From the NCBI RefSeq assembly GCF_049808615.1, contig NZ_JBNCAN010000012.1, positions 52,695-116,694 of the forward strand: a DNA stretch of 64,000 nucleotides, in the 5' to 3' direction. Below are positions 53,300 to 60,649 of the stretch, piece by piece (within the stretch, counting starts at the first letter, position 1; every line of letters starts with the position of its first letter). The notes beneath the pieces were generated by a model. The model saw only the letters and a list, made by a program, of their open reading frames with translations, did no database searches and had not been told where the DNA came from. Source of the stretch: Modicisalibacter sp049808615. Lineage in GTDB: Bacteria > Pseudomonadota > Gammaproteobacteria > Pseudomonadales > Halomonadaceae. A program made the translations under genes and the position numbers.

Positions 53300-53779
53300 G
53301 TGAATCAACCAATTGAGCCGGCTATCTTAGCGCTACGCCAACGGCTGCTGTCAACCTCAAGAGTATATTTTGGTTCACAGCCACAACCGGGGTCGCGCAG
53401 CGGCTGGGCCGGCCGGGGCAATGGCACGGTCGTCGCCGAGGCGCACGCCGACATCAGCCTGACGCTCACCGAAAGCGGTCGCTTTCGGCTGGAGGGCGCG
53501 GCCGAGTCGATTGCCTTTCACAACGTCTTTCGCTGGCGCTTTTATCAGGATCGTATCAGCCTATCCCATGAGCGGCGTGGTCCCGAGGCGGCGGTATGGC
53601 TATTCGATCTGGTCGCCGCCGATCACGAACAGAGTTGCGATCTCATTTCCCGAGAGGCTCACCTGTGCGGTAGAGATCGCTATCGGGCGCGACTGACCTT
53701 CATGGATCAGGGATTCGATCTCGAATGGACCATTCAGGGACCGCGCAAGGACGAGCATCTTCATTATCGATATCGGTAG
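53300..53779 (+). CDS. DUF6314 family protein (GTG start)
   Basis: A 159-residue predicted beta-barrel protein. Features fitting DUF6314 are GRGNGTVVAEAHADISLTLTE, a VFRWRFYQ-DRISL strand pair, EAHLCGRDRYRARLTF and the ending GPRKDEHLHYRYR. Function unknown. The start is GTG and has no strong ribosome binding site; its 5' end lies only 9 bp from the divergent YigM start. Confidence 0.78.
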   Translation: MNQPIEPAILALRQRLLSTSRVYFGSQPQPGSRSGWAGRGNGTVVAEAHADISLTLTESGRFRLEGAAESIAFHNVFRWRFYQDRISLSHERRGPEAAVWLFDLVAADHEQSCDLISREAHLCGRDRYRARLTFMDQGFDLEWTIQGPRKDEHLHYRYR

Positions 53780-53791
53780 ACGTCGCCCACC

Positions 53792-53818
53792 AAAAGGATG
53801 GCGCCCGCAGGCGCCATC
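53792..53818 (-). terminator. Terminator of the glycerol importer operon
   Basis: The 9-bp arms GATGGCGCC/GGCGCCATC with a CGCA loop are followed on the minus strand by CCTTTTGG. It lies 45 bp beyond the glpV stop. Confidence 0.8.
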
Positions 53819-53862
53819 GTCGTTCTATCACTCAAATCCACACTCTCACTCGAGCGGTGGAA

Positions 53863-55605
53863 TCAGCCCTCCTCCCAGGACTTGACCAACTCGTCATAGG
53901 GCACGGTCTTGCCCTGGGGCTTCTCGTTGTCGAGCTTGGGCTTGGGTGCGCCGGGCTGATCGAGCCAATACTGGGGGTCGCGCTTCTCGTTGAGCCTGGG
54001 TCCGCACTCTTCCTGCACCTTGGCGCGTTCCAGGCGCTCGAGGATACGATCCTGGGCTTCGGCCAGGCCGTCGAGGGCCTCCTGGGCGCTGGACTCACCG
54101 CTGGCAGCGCGGGAGACATACTGCCACCACAGCTGAGCCAGCTTCGGATAGTCGGGCACGTTGGTACCGGTCGGCGACCATTGCAGACGCGCCGGGCTAC
54201 GATAGAACTCGACCAGGCCGCCCAGCTTGGGCGCCGCTTCGGTCATCGCCTCGGACTGGATGTCCGACTCGCGGATCGGCGTCAACCCGACCAGGGTCTT
54301 CTTCAGCGACACGGTCTTGGAGGTAACGAACTGCGCATAAAGCCAGGCCGCCATGCGATTCTCCTTGGGCGTGGAGTCGAAGAAGGTCCAGGCGCCCACA
54401 TCCTGATAGCCTTTTTTCATGCCATCTTCCCAGTACGGCCCGACCGGCGACGGCGCCATGCGCCATTTGGGTGTGCCGTCCTCGTTGACTACCGGCAGGC
54501 CTTCCTTGGTCATGTCCGCGGTGAAGGCGGTGTACCAGAAAATCTGCTGGGCAATATTGCCCTGGGCGGGCACCGGCCCGGCCTCGGAAAAGGTCATGCC
54601 CTGGGCGGCAGGCGGCGCATAGGCCTTTAGCCAGTCGACATACTTCTGGGTGGCGTACACCGCCGCCGGACCGTTGGCAGCACCACCGCGGGCGACCATG
54701 GAGCCTACCGGGTGACACTCTTCGACGCGAATACCCCATTCATCCACCGGCAAGCCATTGGGGATGCCCTTGTCGCCGGCACCGGCCATGGAGAACCAGG
54801 CATCGGTGAAGCGCCAGCCCAGGGGCGGGTCTTTCTTGCCATAGTCCATGTGGCCATAGATGCGCTTGCCATCGATCTCCTTGACATCGTTGCTGAAGAA
54901 GTCGGCGATGTCCTCGTAGGCGGACCAGTTGACCGGCACCCCCAACTCGTAACCGTACTTGTCCTTGAACTGTTTTTTGAGTTCGGGATCGTCGAACCAG
55001 TCGGCACGGAACCAGTAGAGGTTGGCGAACTGCTGATCCGGCAGTTGATAGACTTTGCCGTCCGGCCCGGTGGTGAAGGAGAGGCCAATGAAATCGTCCA
55101 TATCCAGGGTCGGCGAGGTAAATTCGGCACCATCACCCTCGATCATGTCCGAGATCGGCACCACCTTGCCGTAGCGCGAGTGGGTACCGATCAGATCCGA
55201 GTCGTTGACATAGCCATCGTAGATATTGCGCCCGGACTGCATCTGGGTCTGCAACTTCTCGATGACATCGCCCTCCTGAATCAGGTCATGATTGAGCCTG
55301 ATGCCGGTAATCTCGGTAAAGGCCTTGGCCAGCACATTCGCTTCGTACTGGTGGGTGGTCAGGGTTTCCGAGGCGACGTTGATTTCCTTGCCGCGCAGCG
55401 ATTCCGCAGCATCGATGAACCACTGCATCTCCTTCATCTGCTCTTCCGGGGTGAGCGTGGAGGTCTCGAACTCCTGCTCGATCCAGCGCTTGGCGGCATC
55501 CTGATACTGATCGGCAAGCGCCAGGCCGGGTGCCGCGATCAGGCCTGCCAGACTAATGGCCATGGCCATACGGGTCAGCTGCGGAACGTACGTGATATGA
55601 GACAT
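53863..55605 (-). CDS. glpV: Glycerol ABC importer, substrate-binding protein GlpV
   Basis: A large (580-residue) periplasmic binding protein with a signal peptide cut after GLALA (about residue 31). The mature start, DQYQDAAKRWIEQEFE-TSTL, and the length match the GlpV proteins of rhizobial glycerol importers rather than ordinary sugar-binding proteins. LTTHQYEANVLAKAF and NIYDGYVNDSDLIG are further family elements. GAGGT precedes the ATG. It is the last gene of the operon, in the same order as glpSTPQV plus a DUF2160 gene elsewhere. Glycerol as ligand is inferred from that synteny. Confidence 0.9.
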   Translation of the reverse strand: MSHITYVPQLTRMAMAISLAGLIAAPGLALADQYQDAAKRWIEQEFETSTLTPEEQMKEMQWFIDAAESLRGKEINVASETLTTHQYEANVLAKAFTEITGIRLNHDLIQEGDVIEKLQTQMQSGRNIYDGYVNDSDLIGTHSRYGKVVPISDMIEGDGAEFTSPTLDMDDFIGLSFTTGPDGKVYQLPDQQFANLYWFRADWFDDPELKKQFKDKYGYELGVPVNWSAYEDIADFFSNDVKEIDGKRIYGHMDYGKKDPPLGWRFTDAWFSMAGAGDKGIPNGLPVDEWGIRVEECHPVGSMVARGGAANGPAAVYATQKYVDWLKAYAPPAAQGMTFSEAGPVPAQGNIAQQIFWYTAFTADMTKEGLPVVNEDGTPKWRMAPSPVGPYWEDGMKKGYQDVGAWTFFDSTPKENRMAAWLYAQFVTSKTVSLKKTLVGLTPIRESDIQSEAMTEAAPKLGGLVEFYRSPARLQWSPTGTNVPDYPKLAQLWWQYVSRAASGESSAQEALDGLAEAQDRILERLERAKVQEECGPRLNEKRDPQYWLDQPGAPKPKLDNEKPQGKTVPYDELVKSWEEG

Positions 55606-55670
55606 AGCAACCTCGTTGTTGTGTGATGTTGTGCTCTAGTGAGATCGATGACGCTTCAGAGTGTGATGCA

Positions 55671-55943
55671 TTACCCCCATTTCAGGATGATGACGAGTCC
55701 CGCCACACTGGCTAACGTGGCGATCCACAGCGGCCAGCCGGTCAAAGCGAGCAGTAGCAGGTGTAGATACCCGGCGCCCAGCAGGCTGATGAAGAGTCGA
55801 TCTCCCCGGGTCGTCGAGATCGGAAGGAACCCCTTGCGCTGATGTCCCGGCGACACCGTCTGCCAGATCGTCATCCCGGTCAGGATCAGCGCGATGGCGA
55901 TGAAGAAGCTCGCCGTCGGTAGTGTCCATGCCATCCATTCCAT
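55671..55943 (-). CDS. DUF2160 small membrane protein of the glycerol importer
   Basis: A 90-residue protein with three predicted transmembrane segments (about 10-27, 48-66 and 70-88) and a short loop with SPGHQRKGFLP-ISTTRGDR, characteristic of DUF2160. It is found regularly between the permease and binding-protein genes of GlpSTPQV-type operons. Its role is unknown; an accessory subunit of the transporter is plausible. AGGAGGG precedes the ATG. Confidence 0.9.
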   Translation of the reverse strand: MEWMAWTLPTASFFIAIALILTGMTIWQTVSPGHQRKGFLPISTTRGDRLFISLLGAGYLHLLLLALTGWPLWIATLASVAGLVIILKWG

Positions 55944-56112
55944 GTGCTGCCCTCCTCGTTACGGAATCGCTGAATAAATTGCCGAGCAGAATGAAGCGCA
56001 AGGCGCCCGGAACACAGAAGACGAGACATAACTAGGTGTTAGGCGATCTTCGACCGGGCTGGCGCACCAGTACCGCGTAACGCAGCGATTCGTCTGTGTA
56101 GGCATTTATTCC

Positions 56113-56913
56113 TCATACACGGCCCAGGGCGAAGCCCTTGGCAACATGGTTACGCACGAAGTAGATCACCGCGATACCCGGCAACAGCGCCACGACCCCG
56201 GCGGCGGCGAGCACGCCCCAGTCGATCCCCGAAGCGGAGACGGTACGCGTCATCTGCGCCACGATCGGTTTGGCATCCACCGCCGTGAGTGTTCGCGCCA
56301 GCAGTAGCTCGACCCAGGAGAACATGAAGCAGAAGAAGGCGGTGACCCCGATACCTGGGCGAATCATCGGAATGAAGATACGCAGGAAGAAGCGCGGAAA
56401 GCTGTAGCCGTCGATGTAGGCCGTCTCGTCGATCTCCTTGGGCACGCTGGACATGAAGCCCTCGAGAATCCACACCGCCAGGGGCACGTTGAACAGACAG
56501 TGAGCCAGAGCCACGGCGATGGTGGTGTCGAACAGGCCGACCGAGGAGTAGAGCTGAAAGAAAGGCAGCAGAAACACCGCCGGTGGAGCCATACGGTTGG
56601 TCAACAGCCAGAAGAACATGTGCTTGTCGCCGAGAAAGCGATAGCGCGAGAACGCATAGGCCGCGGGCAGTGCCACCGCCAGCGAGATGACCATGTTCAT
56701 CGACACGTAGCTGAGCGAATTGAGATAGCTCGTGTACCAGCTTGGATCGGTAAAGATCACCCGGTAATTATCCAGCGTCACATTCGCCGGCCACAGCGAC
56801 AGCGTCCCGAGGATCTCTTGATTCGATTTCAGGGACATGTTGATCAGCCAGTAGATCGGTACCAGCACGAACAGCAGATAAAAAAACAGCACGAACAGCT
56901 TTCTTGTCTTCAT
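56113..56913 (-). CDS. glpQ: Glycerol ABC importer, permease GlpQ
   Basis: A 266-residue inner-membrane permease with six transmembrane segments. The cytoplasmic EAA loop that docks the ATPase is visible as EIDETAYIDGYSFPRFFLRI near residue 160. It starts MKTRKLFVLFFYLLFVLVPI. GAGGT precedes the ATG, 8 bp after glpP. In this system GlpP and GlpQ form the heterodimeric channel. Not to be confused with the glycerophosphodiesterase of the same symbol in E. coli. Confidence 0.92.
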   Translation of the reverse strand: MKTRKLFVLFFYLLFVLVPIYWLINMSLKSNQEILGTLSLWPANVTLDNYRVIFTDPSWYTSYLNSLSYVSMNMVISLAVALPAAYAFSRYRFLGDKHMFFWLLTNRMAPPAVFLLPFFQLYSSVGLFDTTIAVALAHCLFNVPLAVWILEGFMSSVPKEIDETAYIDGYSFPRFFLRIFIPMIRPGIGVTAFFCFMFSWVELLLARTLTAVDAKPIVAQMTRTVSASGIDWGVLAAAGVVALLPGIAVIYFVRNHVAKGFALGRV

Positions 56914-56921
56914 GACGCACC

Positions 56922-57785
56922 TCAGTCCTTGTCGTCGGCGTGGGTCATGGCGGTATAGAACAGCCAGGTGACCAGCAGAATGATCAGGAAGTAGATCAGC
57001 GAGAACGCCGCGGCACGACCAATATCGAACTGTCCCACCGCCATCTGGGTCAGCGTCTGACTGAGGAAGGTGGTGGTGGTGCCGGGCCCGCCACCGGTCA
57101 ATACGAAGGGCTCGGTATAGATCATGAAGCTATCCATGAAGCGCAGCATCACGGCGATCAGCAGCACGTTCTTGAGCTTGGGCAGCTGAATATAGCGAAA
57201 TACCGCCCAGTGCGACGCACGATCGATGCGCGCCGCCTGATAGTAGACATCCGGGATCGAGCGCAGTCCGGAATAGCACAACAGCGCCACCAGCGAGGTC
57301 CAGTGCCAGACGTCCATGATCAACACCGTGACCCAGGCGTCCACGGTGTTGGAGGCGTAGTTGTAATCGATGCCTAGGTTGTGCAGCAGTCGACCATAGA
57401 GGCCAATGTCGCCACGCCCGATGATCTGCCAGATGGTGCCCACGACATTCCAGGGGATAAGCAACGGCAGCGAGAGCAGTATCAGACAGATCGGCACCCC
57501 GAGACCGCGGCGCGGCATGGACAAGGCCACGATGATGCCGAGCGGAATCTCTATCGCCAAGATGCTGAAGGAGAAAGCGAACTGGCGCAGCAGGGCATCG
57601 CGCAGACGTTCGTCGCGCAGGATTTCCCGATACCACTCGGTGCCCACGAAAAAACGGGTACTCGGGTCGAAGATGTCCTGAACCGAGTAGTTGACCACCG
57701 TCATCATCGGGATGATGGCGCTGAACGCCACCAGTATGAATACCGGCAGCACCAGCCACCAGGCCTTGTTGTTGTGTACTTTCAT
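56922..57785 (-). CDS. glpP: Glycerol ABC importer, permease GlpP
   Basis: A 287-residue permease with six transmembrane segments. The EAA-like loop is YQAARIDRASHWAVFRYIQL near residue 186, slightly divergent at the Glu position. It has a larger periplasmic loop after the first segment, as usual for the MalF-like partner. Its ATG overlaps the glpT stop (ATGA, 57782-57785), so translation is coupled to the end of glpT, which matters because glpT is frameshifted upstream. Confidence 0.92.
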   Translation of the reverse strand: MKVHNNKAWWLVLPVFILVAFSAIIPMMTVVNYSVQDIFDPSTRFFVGTEWYREILRDERLRDALLRQFAFSFSILAIEIPLGIIVALSMPRRGLGVPICLILLSLPLLIPWNVVGTIWQIIGRGDIGLYGRLLHNLGIDYNYASNTVDAWVTVLIMDVWHWTSLVALLCYSGLRSIPDVYYQAARIDRASHWAVFRYIQLPKLKNVLLIAVMLRFMDSFMIYTEPFVLTGGGPGTTTTFLSQTLTQMAVGQFDIGRAAAFSLIYFLIILLVTWLFYTAMTHADDKD

Positions 57786-58919
57786 TGTGCGTCTCCACCA
57801 GCGTCATCCACATCCGCCGTCTCCATTTCCACCAAGACGTCATCGGCGTAGAACCGAGTCCAGCGCTCGGGGAACAACAGGCCAATCTCACCGCTAGGCA
57901 CCGCATGATCTTCTTCAATGCGCGCTTTGATGAACACGGGTTCACTATTTCCCTGCAACCGCAGATCGAGAATCTTGTAAGTGCCGAGGTCCTGCACCAG
58001 ATCGATCCTGGCATGCAGATATGCCTGCTCAGGCGCGATCAACTGAACGAACTCGGGGCGGATGCCCAGCCTGAGCGACTGCGAGGAGCGCGCCCAAAGG
58101 GCATCACGTACGGCCGGCGCCAGCGGTAAATCGATACCGGCCACGCGCACTCCCGTCTCGCTCGGCGTGGCCTCGAGCAGGTTCATGCCAGGGCTGCCGA
58201 TGAAGTAACCGACGAAAGTGTGGGCGGGGTTCTCGAACAGCTCCCGAGGCGTGCCGAACTGCACGATCTGGCCGTCGTACATGACCGCGATCTTGTCGGC
58301 GAAGGTGGAGGCCTCGAGTTGATCGTGGGTCACGTAGACCATGGTGATATTGAAGCGCTCGTGAATCTGCTTGAGCTTGCGACGTAGACGCCACTTGAGC
58401 TGTGGGTCGATCACCGTCAGCGGCTCGTCGAACAGGATAGCGGCCACGTCGTCACGCACCAGTCCTCGGCCCATCGAGACCTTCTGCTTCTCGTCCGCGG
58501 TCAGGTTGCGCGCCTTGCGATGCAGCAGATCCTCGATCTCCAGGGACTCCGCCACCTCCCGAACGCTCCTTGATCTTGTCCGCTGGCTGGCGCTGATTGC
58601 GCAGCGGAAACGCCAGATTGTCATACACCGTCATGGTGTCGTAGATCACCGGAAACTGGAAAACCTGGGCAATGTTGCGCTGCTGCGGCGTCAGGCCATT
58701 GACCGACTCGCCGTCGTACAGCACCTTGCCCTCGGAGGGATCGAGTAGCCCCGAGATGATATTGAGCAGCGTGCTCTTGCCGCAGCCGGAAGGGCCCAGC
58801 AAGGCGTATGCACCGCCCTGCTCCCAGACGTGATCCATGGGGCGCAAGGCGTAATCCTCGGGTCCGGACGGGTTGGCCTGATAACTATGGGCCAGCTGTT
58901 CAAGACGAATTTCCGCCAT
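57782..58919 (-). pseudogene. glpT: Glycerol ABC importer ATPase GlpT, frameshifted at codon 119
   Basis: Second ATPase subunit of the importer. The N-terminal frame (from 58919) carries Walker A GPSGCGKST (42-50) and the Q-loop, then shifts at codon 119 (58563-58566) into a frame that ends at 58452. The rest (VREVAESLEIEDLL onward, Walker B ILFDEPL, H-loop VYVTHDQ and the TOBE region) continues in another frame to 57782. Inserting two bases, CG into GAGCGTT, restores 379 residues, the normal length. The ABC signature is degenerate (LTADEKQKVS), as in GlpT homologues. It may be a true mutation or a sequence error. Confidence 0.88.
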
Positions 58920-58932
58920 GATCTATTCTCAC

Positions 58933-60021
58933 TCATGCCTGTTGTTGGATTTGGCTGGGCGCATGGACCAGATCGCCACTCTCATCGAAGACAAACAGCT
59001 TATGGCAGGGTGCATAAATGCGAACCTCGTTATCCACATGAAAATCATGGATACCGCTCAGGTGCAGCACCAGATCGAAGGCGTCGCTACTTACGTGCAG
59101 GAACGTCTCGGAACCACTGATCTCGGCGACGCCCACGATCATGCGGAATTCCAGGTCATCGTCTCGCATCCGGGTCAGGCTCAGATGACTGGGCCGAATA
59201 CCCAAGCGATAGCGTCCTGGCTTCAACTGAGCCAGGGGCAGTGATATCGGGAAGGTCGTGCGATCGATGACCAACTCGCTATCGCGCAGCTCGACATTCA
59301 TCAAATTGATGGGCGGCTCGCCGAACAGCGAGGCGGCCTCGACAGTTTCCGGATGATGATAGACCTGGTCGCTGGGGCCGTTCTGCAGGATTCGGCCCTC
59401 GTGCAAAAGCGTGGTGGTGTCGCCTAGCGCCAAGGCCTCACCAGGCTCGGTGGTGGCATAGACGGCAATGGTATTGCGCGTATGGAACAGCTTGCGCATT
59501 TCCAGACGCAGTTCCTCGCGCAGCTTGTAATCGAGATTGACCAGCGGCTCATCGAACAGCACCAGGTCGGCCTCCTTGACCAGTGCACGGGCCATGGCAG
59601 TGCGCTGCTGCTGTCCACCGGAAAGCTCCTGAGGGTAGCGTCCCAACAGATGCTCGATACGCAGCATACCGGCCGTCTCCTCGACCCGACGGACGATCTC
59701 CTGCTTGGGCACCTTGGCCAGCTTCAACGGTGAAGCGATATTGTTGAAGACATTCAGCGTGGGATAGTTGATGAACTGCTGATAGACCATCGACACATTG
59801 CGCTCGCGTACCGGCACGCCGGTCATGTCGCGACCATTGAGCAGCACGCGTCCGCGACTCGGGGCATCCAGACCCGCCATCAGGCGCATCAGGGTGGTCT
59901 TGCCTGCCAGAGTATGGCCCAGCAGCACATTGAAAGTGCCGGATTCAAGGGTCAGGTTGGCGTCGACGATGTGCTTCTCGCCGCTTACGGTTCGCTCGAG
60001 TTGCTCAAGTGTCAGGGACAT
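58933..60021 (-). CDS. glpS: Glycerol ABC importer, ATPase GlpS
   Basis: A 362-residue ABC ATPase with a C-terminal TOBE-like domain (about 240-355). Motifs in order: atypical Walker A GHTLAGKTT (35-43), Q-loop YQQF, canonical signature LSGGQ (133-137), Walker B LVLFDEP (to 159). The H-loop His is missing: the segment reads VYATTEPGEA. These deviations resemble GlpS of rhizobial importers and complement those in GlpT. It is the first gene of the operon; AAAGGAAAA precedes the ATG. Confidence 0.92.
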   Translation of the reverse strand: MSLTLEQLERTVSGEKHIVDANLTLESGTFNVLLGHTLAGKTTLMRLMAGLDAPSRGRVLLNGRDMTGVPVRERNVSMVYQQFINYPTLNVFNNIASPLKLAKVPKQEIVRRVEETAGMLRIEHLLGRYPQELSGGQQQRTAMARALVKEADLVLFDEPLVNLDYKLREELRLEMRKLFHTRNTIAVYATTEPGEALALGDTTTLLHEGRILQNGPSDQVYHHPETVEAASLFGEPPINLMNVELRDSELVIDRTTFPISLPLAQLKPGRYRLGIRPSHLSLTRMRDDDLEFRMIVGVAEISGSETFLHVSSDAFDLVLHLSGIHDFHVDNEVRIYAPCHKLFVFDESGDLVHAPSQIQQQA

Positions 60022-60649
60022 GGATTATTATTTTCCTTTCGTGTTCGCACATTTAAAAGATCATGGGCGAACATCATGTCGAGCGCAAAAAGAGATTTCG
60101 AAATTCTCGATAATTAAAATCAACCTTTTGTTTTTAATTAAAAAAACAAGTCTTATACCTTGGTATAAGCGCTTTTTCGAGCAATCTGACGGCATCCATA
60201 AGAACAAAAAACGATCGCTAACGCTGCAGAAAAACGACAAAAACTGTTCGCAAACGAACACCTCGCGCGCATCCTGTAGCGAAGGGCGCAGTGATGAAAG
60301 CAATCGCCGCCAAGCATCCTACAGCACGATCTTATATCAGCAGATAGACGCAACCGCTGCATGTTCTACGAGGAACACCGAGTCCCTTCTGGACAGCGGG
60401 CTCTTTTATCAAACAGCGGTATTTCAACCGTGGCGCCCGATGCGTATTGAGCATGTAACAAAAGGCATATTACCTTCTTTAACATCACATTAAATGCCCA
60501 ATCATTTTTTGGCGAAGACAATGCGTATAAACGTGTAAGATATTGACTACAAAGTTTATAGGATAATCACGACATCGCATTATAAGGCTTTTTAACTTCC
60601 GGCATATTGTGTAGATTGTGTAACTTTGTGTTTCTTGCAAGGATTACAC
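60022..60649. other. 628-bp A/T-rich divergent region between glpS and vgrG
   Basis: No convincing gene. The segment is clearly more A/T-rich than its surroundings and should hold the promoters for the glycerol operon (leftward) and the vgrG unit (rightward). A perfect dyad is at 60152-60169. A TTGACT at 60543 is a possible -35 element for vgrG, but no good -10 lies at standard spacing. Confidence 0.6.
60152..60169. promoter_or_regulatory. 18-bp dyad upstream of glpS, candidate operator
   Basis: CTTATACC and GGTATAAG arms are separated by TT. It lies 131 bp upstream of glpS and 481 bp from vgrG, nearer to the glycerol operon. The symmetry and length fit a repressor or activator dimer site. 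No regulator gene is present in the window to match it. Confidence 0.45.

Noticed and set aside
54712..55626. 304-codon plus-strand open frame opposite glpV
   Set aside because: Antisense shadow; the minus-strand binding protein is well supported by signal peptide and operon context.
58452..58919. The N-terminal glpT frame as a separate 155-residue protein
   Set aside because: After codon 119 the translation becomes Gly/Arg/Ala-rich and unlike ABC ATPases, while the true continuation is present in another frame.
60543..60570. TTGACT as a sigma-70 promoter for vgrG
   Set aside because: The nearest -10-like hexamers are 13-15 bp away or badly matched; too weak to list as a promoter.
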